A program made the translations under genes and the position numbers. Positions 1 through 9,177 of a DNA stretch of 24,661 bases are shown piece after piece. The notes under the pieces were generated by a model. The model was not told the DNA's origin and did not search any database. It worked only from the letters and a program-made list of their open reading frames with translations. The stretch is from Isohypsibius dastychi (Eukaryota; Tardigrada; Eutardigrada; Parachela; Isohypsibiidae): assembly GCA_034696485.1 (NCBI GenBank), contig JAQIWT010000292.1:1-24661 (forward strand), written 5' to 3'. Within the stretch, counting starts at the first letter, position 1. The number at the start of each line of letters is the position of its first letter.

Positions 1-280
1 AGTCTGGAAAAAGAGGGGGTGAGTGAGGGGGTTGACCTTTTCACCAGGGGGGAAAGGAGGTCTGAGGGGGTGACCTTTAGGGGGTGAAGTGGTTGACCTT
101 TCAGGGGGTGGGGTGTACAATACGTCATTCAGAAAAGGCGGGAAAAATTTCGCTAAAAAGGGGGGGGGTGAGGTTCGTCCAAAAAGGGGGGGTGAGTCCC
201 TATAAATCCCTAATATTCTGGCCAAAAAGGGGGGCGGGGGTGAGTCACCCAAAAAATGGGCCTCCTACGCCACTGGTCTG
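1..280. repeat. G-rich degenerate tandem repeat
   Basis: The + strand is dominated by runs of 4-9 G separated by TGA, TGAG or AAAA. A unit built around 'ggggGTGACCTTT' or 'gGTTGACCTTT' recurs about three times in the first 110 bases, and later units read as A-runs followed by G-runs and GTGAG. Units vary too much for a clean period. No credible coding exon is seen. The G-runs could form quadruplexes, which is inference only. Confidence 0.65.
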
Positions 281-641
281 ACTTAGTTCGAGGCTACCAA
301 ATTACTTGCTTAGCCACTTCGCCACCTTACTCTTTCTTCTAAGTCGAGGGGGTAAAGAACCAGTTGTTCATAAAGTATACCATAACCATACGCCTATGCC
401 AAGCGGTGCGGCGGCATTCATTTTGTTTGTTGTGCTTTTTCTTATTCTGTTTTTCGGAGGGTTCTGAACATCTTGATCTGAGCTCCATAAAAAATCCATC
501 AGTTTTGGCGTATTTGGTTTTGCACGTCCACTTGAAAGCCGCCGTCACCGCCAGCTTGCACCTAGGTGATATTTCCACCTGAAAATTTATGTTCTTGCTG
601 GTTCCTGTATTTGCGGACCAAGTTTGTCTTTCCAAATCACG
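281..641. other. Region upstream of DPH6, no gene seen
   Basis: Both strands carry short open frames here, but they overlap each other, have no recognisable domain and show no splice context. I see no TATA box close to the DPH6 start. This stretch probably contains the DPH6 promoter and 5'UTR. Confidence 0.4.
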
Positions 642-2188
642 ATGAAAGTCGTCGCTTTAGTCAGGTAGAGCTTGAACACTGGAGATTTGCGTTTCTGGCG
701 AATGTGCTTTTTCGAAGATTCTCTCATTCCTAACATTACAATCATTTTGTTTTCAGTGGCGGGAAGGATAGCTGTTATAATATGATGCTCAGCATTGCGG
801 ATGGACACGAAATCGTTGCGTTAGCCAACCTGGAACCGAAGGAAACTGGTAAGAGCTTCTTCGTATTATTTTCTGCTTGCTCCCAGATTTCGCAGTGTCT
901 CAGTTGGTTCGTGTAGTTTCGATTAGAGAAACGCTGCAGATTAGAAAGTGTCGAAATTACGTCGTTTTTGTTGTCAACTCTGTGTTACGTTATGCATTTT
1001 CAGACGAACTGGACAGTTTCATGTACCAAACCGTTGGACATCAGGCGATCGAGTATTACGCTCAAGCAATGCAGTTGCCGTTGTTTCGGGGATTCATTAC
1101 GGGAACAGCAAGAAATCAGAAGATGGATTATGAAGAGACTTCTGAGGATGAAGTCGAGGATTTGTTTGATTTGCTGGAGAAAATCAAGCTAACCGTGGAA
1201 TTCGATGCCGTCTCGGTTGGAGCAATTATGTCGGAATACCAGACTTTGAGAGTGCTTAACGTTTGTCGGAGGCTGAATATTCAGGTATGTTATCAGGATT
1301 GAATATCACTTGGATTCAATTGTGGCATTCACGTTAGATTTGATCGCAGTGGAAGTTAGGAGTTCTGATCTTCCGTTCAAATATTCCCTGAAAAGACATA
1401 CTTGAAAATATTTTAGAAGATTTTTACATATTCTAGAATATTTCATGTGGTGTGGTGAAGCTCCGCTTCTCCATGCTGTCTCCCTCAAAATTTTGTATCT
1501 GGTGAAAGAAAACAGCTACAATGGAATTAAAGATGTTTTCGAAACGTGTTGAGAACAAGCTTTTGACGAAGAAACGCATGCATGCCAGTTTTCTTTCGTA
1601 CTGTTTCGCGGTTTAGAATCTAGAAAATTTCTTATACTGTTATTTTTATTTATAATAAATTATTTATCGCTTGTTGTTTTCGATGCTCGAACCAGCATAT
1701 CTTTCATTTCTAATGTTCTGCTCTTTCAGGCACTTGCATATCTATGGCGGCGGAATCAGCAGGAACTACTTTCGGAAATGGTCTCCGTGAAGATCGAAGC
1801 TATTCTCATAAAAGTCGCCGCTCTGGGTTTGTCGCCCGAGAAGCATTTAGGCCACTCCATCGCCACCCTGAAAGACGAGCTCATATCCCTTGAAGCCAAA
1901 TACGGATGCAATCCATGTGGAGAAGGTGGCGAATACGAGACTCTGACTCTGGATTGCCCTTTATTCTGCCAGCGATTGGTCCTCGATGAAAGTCAGACTG
2001 TAGTGGTCAACAGTGACCCCGTAGTGACTGTTGCATATTTGAATCCAACTAGAATTCACTTGGAAGCAAAACCGGATTGCGATGATGGAAGAAGTCAGCA
2101 AGAGCTGATTGAACCGTATCTGGGAGTTTTACGGTCGGCTCTCGACAAAAGAGTGGCTGTGCAGTTTTTAGAAAAACCCGCTGCTTAA
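642..2188 (+). CDS. DPH6: Diphthine--ammonia ligase (DPH6 / ATPBD4 family)
   Basis: This enzyme performs the last step of diphthamide synthesis on elongation factor 2, the ATP-dependent amidation of diphthine, in the cytosol. Four exons are supported: 642-664, 757-848, 1004-1284 and 1730-2188. All introns are GT-AG and phases close to 284 aa, near the short animal form (about 267 aa in human). The N-terminus MKVVALVSGGKDS holds the PP-loop ATP site SGGKDS (residues 8-13), split by intron 1. Exon 3 carries the family block VGAIMSEYQTLRVLNVCRRL. Exon 4 carries CGEGGEYETLTLDCPLF (about 195-211), the hallmark of the ligase. The C-terminal RidA-like repeats of the yeast protein are absent, as in animals. 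The start is the first in-frame ATG and sits just before the PP-loop, as in the family. A housekeeping gene with no sign of damage. Confidence 0.95.
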
Positions 2189-2637
2189 TCAGTCGAAACT
2201 TGTGAATTTGCAATGGTTTTCTCCTCTTCTGTACTTCAACGAAAATTTGAGAAATGATTGAGTCCACAAATTCTGTCGTTCCATTACGACGTTTCTGGCT
2301 TGAATAATTATAATTCGGATCGCGAACACCGAAAGATCCCCGTGATTCTGTGTTTTTTTACACCGAGATGGTTGATAAGAAGCTGCGAACCATGACTTAC
2401 GTGGCATAAATTTCGAACTGACAGTTCTTCTTTTCGCTCGATGTGGTGGGGTGGTCACGAGGAAGCTTACGGGGAACAAAATAATTCTAACGGTGTTCAG
2501 AATTCGGACTGACGCGGCAGTGCTTTTGTTCTTCATTTCCAAGTCACCGAGTCAACATACCACATGGAGCAATGTGACAAACTAAACAAGTTATCTAGAA
2601 GAGCGTCGAGATTGAGTAGATCTTAAATAAGGCGGCT
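2189..2637. other. DPH6 3' flank, no gene seen
   Basis: No canonical AATAAA lies close to the DPH6 stop; the nearest resemblances are AATAATTATAA-like sequence near 2304 and AAATAAG near 2624. A 117-codon antisense frame covers this stretch but has low-complexity composition and no family resemblance, so it is not called. Confidence 0.35.
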
Positions 2638-3001
2638 ATGAAGATATTTAGCGATAGAAAAACGAAAACGGACAACTGCCCCGCTGAGAGTCATCGTTCT
2701 TTCTTTCTTTTTTCATTGGTTTTCAGATCATCAGTTCAAAAAGTCCTTTCCTTCTTCCGAAATAGACATTCCAGACGGAGGGCCAAATTTAGAATTGGTT
2801 GGAGTGGTGGGCATTCCTGCAAAGAGAAGCAAGAGTAAGGACCAAGAAGTTAAGCGCTTTTTAATTGACAGCCTCAAAGAACTCAGTTCACACTGCGCAA
2901 AATGCGAAATGCGCAACAAACATCTGGCTAAATATAGCTATTCCATCCCCGCTGTCTCAGATTTCCGCCAGCACTATATACACGGAGAAGACTTTTGCTG
3001 A
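2638..3001 (+). CDS. Hypothetical protein, possible two-exon gene
   Basis: Not recognised. A strong acceptor (polypyrimidine tract ending TTTTCAG at 2726) opens a 275-nt exon that stays open to TGA at 2999-3001. It encodes about 91 residues of protein-like composition with a basic stretch (AKRSKSKDQEVKR) and a C-x2-C pair (HCAKCEM). An upstream ATG at 2638 gives 17 codons and reaches a possible GT at 2690 in matching phase 1. The implied intron is only 37 nt with a non-consensus GTCATC donor, so the first exon is doubtful. The true first exon may lie elsewhere, or the stretch may be a chance open frame. It lies about 450 bp downstream of DPH6 on the same strand. Confidence 0.3.
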
Positions 3002-3342
3002 TGGTTAATTTCAATCGAACAAACATTTGCAGCTGCACCTTTCCGCCTTGTTCTGCGAATCTGCATTTCGAAGCGATTTAAAACTTATGGCAATCGGAAA
3101 TTTCTGACCCTCTTAAAATCTCAAAAGACTCCTCCCGTATTAGAAAAAGACCCTGTGCTAAAATGCTAGGTTATACCAAGGCTAACATGACTGACTCAAC
3201 TTGAAAGAGCTAAAGCTAAAGCTTATGCTAAAGGTCCAAAGAAACTTTTGAAAAGCGTGAAAGGTTTTGCAATCCCAAGTGCTAACAACGATTTTGTGAA
3301 AGTTCAATGTTAACTGGGATGGACTCTGCGCAGGATGAGTGC
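3002..3342. other. Gap between hypothetical gene and MLP 3' end
   Basis: No coding potential or RNA gene is seen. It should contain the 3'UTR of the minus-strand LIM gene, but no canonical poly(A) signal (TTTATT on this strand) is present. Confidence 0.35.
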
Positions 3343-3702
3343 TTACGTCATTTCTGAAGATTTGTTTCCCAAATGCTCGCCAGTGTCCATGGAAAGGGCT
3401 CCAGCTCCGCCTCCGAAACCGACTCCCTTAGGTCCGTATTTCCTTCCATAGCACTGTCTGCAAAAGAGCTCTCCTCCGTGCTCGTTGCAGTTGGTGGAAT
3501 CCAGCAATTTGTTGCAGAGACCTGCGCAACCAGAAAAAGGTCATCGACCCGCACAGAGTACCAGAAGACAAGGGGTTCCAATCTTACCGCATTTGAAGCA
3601 AGTCTTGTGAAATTTGCCTCCGGTGGCAATGCGTTCTTCAGCGGGATAGACACTCTTGCCACATTTCCCGCACTTGTTCTGCTCGGCTGCGACGAATGGC
3701 AT
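3343..3702 (-). CDS. Mlp60A: Muscle LIM protein, single LIM domain (CRP/Mlp60A type)
   Basis: Coding exons 3702-3588 and 3521-3343 join in phase 1 to give 97 aa, close to the 92 aa of fly Mlp60A. One complete LIM zinc-binding domain is visible: C11-x2-C14-x17-H32-x2-C35-x2-C38-x2-C41-x17-C59-x2-C62, all eight ligands intact. It is followed by the basic RKYGPKG and the glycine-rich [17 protein letters not shown] typical of CRP/MLP proteins. The start MPFVAAE matches the family N-terminus. Members act in muscle nuclei and at the Z-disc as adaptors linking actin-associated proteins and muscle transcription factors. A further upstream intron is likely in the 5'UTR: donor GGTGAGAG (GT at 3773-3772) and acceptor TTTTTTTAG (AG at 3710-3709), 65 nt. 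A longer open frame in another frame over the same DNA is a shadow. Confidence 0.93.
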
Positions 3703-3828
3703 TTTGAGCTAAAAAAAGATGGCCGTTGCCAAATGGAATTTTCACAGATTACGCGATAAATATAAACTCTCACCGAATACTATGTGAGTGGATAAGGAGT
3801 CGAACTCAAGCGCGAAGGAAAACGACAA

Positions 3829-3863
3829 CTGACGGATCACAACTACCAAACACCAAAATATAA
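3829..3863 (-). promoter_or_regulatory. Putative TATA/Inr core promoter of the MLP gene
   Basis: Read on the minus strand, TATATTTT begins at 3862, and an initiator-like TCAGTTG has its A at 3830, 32 nt downstream. That is normal TATA-to-start spacing. It sits about 55 nt upstream of the predicted 5'UTR intron donor. Positional and motif evidence only. Confidence 0.35.
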
Positions 3864-4900
3864 ATGCCAACAAGGCTACAAGTGAAAGCCCGATTTAGAA
3901 TTCTCTGGCCATTCCGGCCCATCTGCATTTACATCCATTATACTCTTGTTGACCGAGTCCCACGATCCTGATGTCATCTACGTATGCTTGTACGAAGATG
4001 TCATAATCCATGTGTGTTTCTGGTTATAATCGTACGCTCCGTGACGTCACGAATGCAGACGCGTTCCGGAAGTCTCGGCAACGGAAGTATTCTTGGTTCT
4101 GTGGGCCTCTGCATAAGAGATAGTGAAGACCCAGGGCAAAAGGGGGGAGGGTCTGCCGAGCTTCGTCAACAGCTGATCAGGCGTCTGCGTTATTTTGGCT
4201 GTTTTTAAACCGGCTGACTCATCTACTGCAACTTCTCACTTCCTGCTCATACATGGGCACAGATGCTAACGCTTAGTTCACGTTGAGTCAAAGGAGAACT
4301 TGAGATGATATGCAAATGGACAAGTCACTCTTGTTTGTTTTCGCGTAATCTAGCCACACTGTATCAAGCCACTCGGTCGTAATCTGGTTCAGAGAAATCA
4401 CATGAACACCGTTGATTTACGAATCGAAAAACGTGCGCAAAAAAACAATAACACAAAATGATGACAAATTGTGGAATAGCTTAATCAAACCGGTTAGCAG
4501 TTGTTTTGTTGGTACGAATCGTCTGTGCGTCATTTAAGGGTCTGTTGGTCTTGAACTGTTACATGTGTTGAGCGACCTAGATGGCATGACCGGGTGAGTT
4601 CATTATGCTGTAATTGAAGCATCTCGTTTCATAACCCTCAGAAGGAGCACTTGTTTCTGAATCGTCTCAGAATAACTGTGATGTCATTGGGAAACACGCC
4701 GTCATCCTGAAAAAATACTGTGAACTGAAAAACACGCTAGTTTTGGCAACTGGGTGGTAAAAACTACTGCGCATCACTTATGGAAGATTCTACTCCAGAT
4801 CGCTTCGAAGATTTCTCAACAAGAATTATGAGATGATTCTGTACAGATCCGTTCTGCTCTGCGTGTTACAACGGGATACTATACTGTGACGACGAAAATA
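3864..4900. other. Intergenic, no gene seen
   Basis: About 1 kb between the divergent MLP promoter and the glycine-rich peptide promoter. Short frames occur (for example 74 codons from 3984) without domain, signal peptide or splice support. No repeat or RNA gene recognised. Confidence 0.4.
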
Positions 4901-4907
4901 GTTTTCG

Positions 4908-4940
4908 AATAAATACCAAAAATTTAGCTGTATGTTCAGT
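4908..4940 (+). promoter_or_regulatory. Putative TATA/Inr core promoter of the Gly-rich peptide gene
   Basis: ATAAATA at 4909-4915 is followed by an initiator-like TTCAGT with its A at 4938, about 29 nt downstream and 80 nt before the ATG at 5018. The spacing fits a compact TATA promoter. Prediction from motif and spacing only. Confidence 0.35.
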
Positions 4941-5017
4941 AGAATCGGAAATCTTTGACTTTCACCTTTTGGATCCAGTTCTTTCCAATACCTTTCGCCG
5001 CTGCCCTGTTGAAGAAA

Positions 5018-5381
5018 ATGTTTTTCAAAACTGTGTTGATTGTTGTCTTTGCCGGCACACTTGGTATGTAGTTACGGTGTTTTATATGGATCGTGGGTGC
5101 CTGTGTAGATTGATGGGTTTTGTTTGTACTTTGCAGCGGTCACAAACGCCATGCAGTTCAGCGGATGGGGTGGCTATGGAGGTTATGCCATGCCTCCGCC
5201 AGCACCAGTTGCCGTTCCACCCCCGCCGGTGATGCCGTATGGAGGGATGGGATATGGAGCAGGATACGGCACTGGATACGGGTTCATGGGTGGAGGATAT
5301 GGGGGCCTTGGGGGATATGGCGGGCTCGGAGGATATGGTGGGCTTGGGGGATTCGGTGGATTCGGCGGTTGGAAGAAATAA
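5018..5381 (+). CDS. Small secreted glycine/tyrosine-rich protein
   Basis: Two exons, 5018-5063 and 5137-5381, join in phase 1 to give 96 aa. The N-terminus MFFKTVLIVVFAGTLAVTNA is a clear signal peptide, split by the intron. The mature part opens with QFSGWGGYGGYAMPPP, has a proline/valine patch (PAPVAVPPPPVM), and ends in tandem GYGGLG repeats followed by FGGFGGWKK. Such peptides occur as cuticle, eggshell or adhesive matrix proteins and as YGGWG-type antimicrobial peptides in ecdysozoans; the sequence alone does not decide between these. There are no cysteines in the mature part. The stop codon TAA overlaps an AATAAA hexamer at 5378-5383. Confidence 0.85.
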
Positions 5382-5383
5382 AT
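5378..5383 (+). terminator. Poly(A) signal AATAAA overlapping the stop codon
   Basis: The last lysine codon and TAA stop form AATAAA. If used, the 3'UTR would be only some tens of bases. No other AATAAA was noticed in the next 200 bases. Confidence 0.45.
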
Positions 5384-5977
5384 ATTTACTCTGACTCGTG
5401 AATAGTTTCCATTATTTCGTAACTCAACGCAATCCAGAAGATGTTTTCTGAATGTCAGCTTGAAGAATTTTTGCGTGAGTCATCTAACCTCGTCCTGATT
5501 TACATGCTGTTCAGATCTAGTCAATTAAAGGTCACTTAAGAGAACTCGTCAAGGTAAAGGAGCCGCAGTGCGGTTTGTACGCAATTTTCAGATGAAAACT
5601 GACCCACGGACATAACTCACTGCAAATTGGTTGTACAGATGGGGGTATGATTGTGGAAACACTCGCCATAGTACTGAATTTAAGCCGATGAAACAGTTTC
5701 TTGGAAGCGGTCTGCGGGCCAAACGGCTCCCTAACGGGGTCTGTTCAAAGTACTCTGTTGCGTAGTCTGAAAAGTCTTCCGAGAGTTGTGTCGGGATTCA
5801 TTATCCCCTGTTACCAGCCGTGATGATTCACGCTATTATCTGTTATGACCTTTCACAACGGAACTCAATAGCGAATCCGTTTTTGTGGTGATTTGTTTCA
5901 TTATCAGTGGTAAACATTACAGACGATCAAATTTCATTTGTTCATATCAAAGGCGTGTCAAGCATAACGGAACAACG
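5384..5977. other. Intergenic; no kinase or cyclase exons found
   Basis: I read the minus strand here specifically for a continuation of the truncated receptor gene (kinase-homology or cyclase motifs) and found none. No RNA gene or repeat recognised. No canonical minus-strand AATAAA seen. Confidence 0.45.
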
Positions 5978-8900
5978 TCAAGACTGTAGTTCGTAAATCC
6001 AGACAGATCTAACATCAGTTTCTACCATGATCCACCAGGGGTCTATATGCTGAGTTTGATACCTAGAAAAAGACGCCACATGCGTTAGTTCACAAAACAA
6101 ACGGTTCAAAAATGTGGACCTTGAGAATACGAAGAACAGCGGAAGAAGCAGGAAAACGGCAATTACCGCGATGTATTTGTACGGGTTCGCTGAAACCAGA
6201 AAAAACCATTGTTGGTCGTAGCAGAAAAGCATCTAGTAAAAGGCGAGGACTTACAGGCGCACGGTCCCTCTGAATCGTCATACCCGCATCGCGGTACATC
6301 CGGTGGTGGCAGTGTCCATACATTCCGAATGGGGAACGGAAATGATGTTAGCTTGTCTTCTGAAGCGTCAAACACGGCTGCTAACTGAAGGAGAAACATT
6401 GTTAAACGCTGAAAACCACACTGTTTTTTAGACAGCCAGTAAGGCTATTTGAGTTTCTGGAAGCGGTCTTTCTTATGATAACTGGGTACTCAAACAAATT
6501 GGTCGTATAAGAGTAATTGTTCATCCAAGTCTTACAAGGTCGAAAAACGAAATCAGATTGTTTCGAACAGGTACTTTTCAACATTACCTTCATGGACCGG
6601 CTTTCGAAGTCATATGCAAAGATATCCATATCGAGCTGCCGGACCCCGTTTGCATCCACAAACGCGGAACCAGTTTCCAGACCAAATGTTTGATTCAAAA
6701 ACATCTTGGCGAGCTTTTTCCCGCCGCACCCTTTCACACCGGGATTCTCTTTGATGAAGCGGCTCACCACACTCGAATACATTTCCATTATATCAAAAGT
6801 GGAACGTGTTGTATACAAATCCAGTGCCTACAATACAAGACAGACAAAAATAATGGTGACCTTTCGAGGTTGAGCAAATTAGCTTTACCTCTGTGCCCTC
6901 TTCGAATTTTCCATCAAACATGGATTTTGCACGTTTTGCAAGCTCTTGGTTAATAGCAGATAAGTTCCCACGAGCAGACCCAGTTGCAACATATATCACG
7001 GACCGAAAACTCTCAGCATCCTGTAAATCAGTCTGTCACACATGAGTCTTCTGTCATGAGCAGAAAATTCGCTTCTTGAATGCTCACATACCAGTAGAGA
7101 TTCTGGATCGTTGAATAGCGTTGTGGAACCGTAAATTTTCAGTCTAGCAGCTTGAGGAACAAAGAACACCTGCAAAAAAATGCAATATGGAGTTCACCTT
7201 CCAAAACGGAGGTGATTGTTTCATGCCTTACATAATCTGAGATGACGAATCCACGCAATCGAGCCATTTTCTAGGTAAATTGCCACGGTCAGGAGAACAA
7301 CATAATTTGACATGATTTCTTACAATAAGGCGAATACATGTCGCTGTGTGAGACAGGAGCACGAACACTATCAAAATCATTTAACAACGTACGGTCAGTT
7401 AAGCACGTTCTCTTTACCTCGACTTCGCTGTTGAGCATTTGAAAGAGCTGCATCCATGGTATGTTCTTGCTGAATAATAAGACATTCTGAAATAAATGAT
7501 AGAAGAACTGAGAATTTTTTTACCTTGCCATTGAAGTTCACTTGAGTAACGAAGAAAAACGAGGAGCCCATTGTTTCTTGTTTTATTTCTGCAGCAATGT
7601 AACGGTACATGTCGCTGGTCTCACTGAGATCCATCAACAGCGTGATGTGTCTCCATTTGCGATTCCGCATCATTTCCAGCATGACGTGGGAGAAGTAGGA
7701 AATAGTACCGGTGGTACTTAGGGATGTTCTTGATACAAGCCGATTTAAGTTGTTGTCCGGGACCATACCGCTGGGTAACCGAACAGGAAAAAAAACATTA
7801 GAAAAACTCCGCTGGACATCTTGTAAAAAAAGTTTGCGCAGAACGCGATTATCTCTCCCTAAAATATTGTTCCATCACCGAGACCACCTGGACACTACCC
7901 GCTTGTCAAGACCGTGATGTCTGCGTGGTGACTCTGATGGCGAGTGTTCGCCACAGTTAGGAAGAAACCGTTTGGTCTCCAATCGGTTGCTTTAGATGGG
8001 GTATGAGAGCTCGCTCTCATACGTCATGAACACACTACAGCGATTTCGAGCACTGGAATTAAATGAGCCGAAAATTAAAAAATGATGCTGTCGGTGTGCG
8101 ACAGCATCATTGAGGGCTCACATGGGTTGAGCGTCCACGGGTGTTCAAGCCCTTTGATAAAGAATTGACTGGGACATAAAGGGCTGGTTTTATATTGCAA
8201 ACGTTAAGTTTTTTATCATGCTGTCCATTCGGACTTATATGATCAGGCGGCCTTGAGCAAGGCTCGTGAGCTATTTCTTCGCGGTGTGATTCATTTCCGA
8301 AAATGCGCAATCTCTGTAATATATTCAGATATCACGTTCTTTTCGCATATACTGGACATTGATCAGATGTAATATTTTAAACAGTCAACAACATATTGCA
8401 GGGAATCTTGGTGTGCAAGTATGATATCTGGGGGGGGGGGGGTGGAGGGAGGAGTCTTTGGAGATGACATAATGCCTGTAATGCCCTGTTTAACCCTCCA
8501 CGAAACAGGAAATTACTTGGCACACACGTTTGTCTCATTCAAGATTCAAGAAGCGCATTCGGGTGGTTAAACTGACAGCCCGTAATCCCCTGAAGACCTG
8601 TCAATACTAACGCTGATGATTTAACTAAGTGCCAGTCGACCAGTTGACCATTTGAATAAACTCACAAGAACTTACGCTGCGAACATCATCACGTCCCATT
8701 CTGAATAAATTCAAGTTAGCACAGAAATAGTCAGTTCATCAATGTTAGGACCCACCTCGAGCGTAGTTCAAACCATCAACCAATCCTCCACAAGCTGCAA
8801 AACGAGCTCATAGAACCGTTTTCCACGGTACCCATCTAGCAAGATTACTCACGTGAAACTATCATAGCTGAGCACAATTCGGGGTCACGTTGGCGATAAA

Positions 8901-9177
8901 AATAATTCGACAGGGTGTCCGGCATGACTGCATTGGCTTCGGCACAGGTGTTGCTGGCAGGATCATACAGCAGTCTTATGGAAACATTCATAATGGACCC
9001 ATACTTGTGGTTAGCTTTCTCCATTCCCAGATCAAGCGCCGAGCCCGCAAATGGCAGTGCAGGAGCCACAGGCACTCGAAGCGGCATTAAACTGATCATT
9101 TCCACCTGAAAAAGGGCTGTCACCACGGTCACTTCTGTGGCCAGAACCCATGAAAGCACAACCACGGTGTTTATCAT
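5978..9177 (-). CDS. Receptor with ANF-type ligand-binding domain, one membrane span, no cyclase (NPR-C-like architecture)
   Basis: Twelve exons: 9177-8853, 8794-8756, 8700-8676, 7770-7529, 7486-7418, 7367-7324, 7270-7232, 7169-7092, 7020-6889, 6827-6588, 6384-6255, 6189-5978. Phases close to 524 aa. A signal peptide (MINTVVVLSWVLATEVTVV) precedes an extracellular ANF_receptor fold recognisable from ALDLGMEKANHKYG, SRVFVLLSHTATCIRLI, ISDYVFFVPQ and FDIMEMYSSV. The membrane-proximal PPPDVPRCGYD matches the PPP-x3-CGF/Y element of receptor guanylyl cyclases. One membrane span, YIAVIAVFLLLPLFFVF (about 460-476), leads to a tail of about 48 aa. Kinase-homology and cyclase domains are absent, as in the NPR-C clearance receptor. 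Exon 4 to 5 only stays in frame with a GC-AG intron (donor GCAAGG at 7528). Possibly truncated by loss of 3' exons. Paralogue of the cyclase that starts 2 kb away on the other strand. Confidence 0.82.
8081..8111. repeat. Perfect 13-bp hairpin inside a receptor intron
   Basis: AATGATGCTGTCG (8081-8093), loop GTGTG, CGACAGCATCATT (8099-8111): a perfect inverted repeat within the long third intron (about 905 bp) of the truncated receptor gene. Not assignable to a known element. Confidence 0.6.

Noticed and set aside
339-635. 98-codon minus-strand frame and overlapping 72-codon plus-strand frame upstream of DPH6
   Set aside because: They overlap each other, have no domain, signal peptide or splice context, and are rich in residues expected from random translation.
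2189-2542. 117-codon minus-strand frame downstream of DPH6
   Set aside because: No recognisable family, no splice signals, and it simply fills a stop-poor stretch antisense to the DPH6 3' flank.
3348-3773. 141-codon minus-strand frame over the MLP gene
   Set aside because: It runs through the intron in the wrong frame; the spliced frame gives a perfect LIM domain instead.
8120-8165. tRNA-like 'GTGTTCAAGCCC' sequence near the intronic hairpin
   Set aside because: No A box, acceptor stem or anticodon arm could be assembled around it.
8431-8452. G homopolymer run (12 or more G)
   Set aside because: A simple low-complexity tract within an intron, with no associated structure or coding role.
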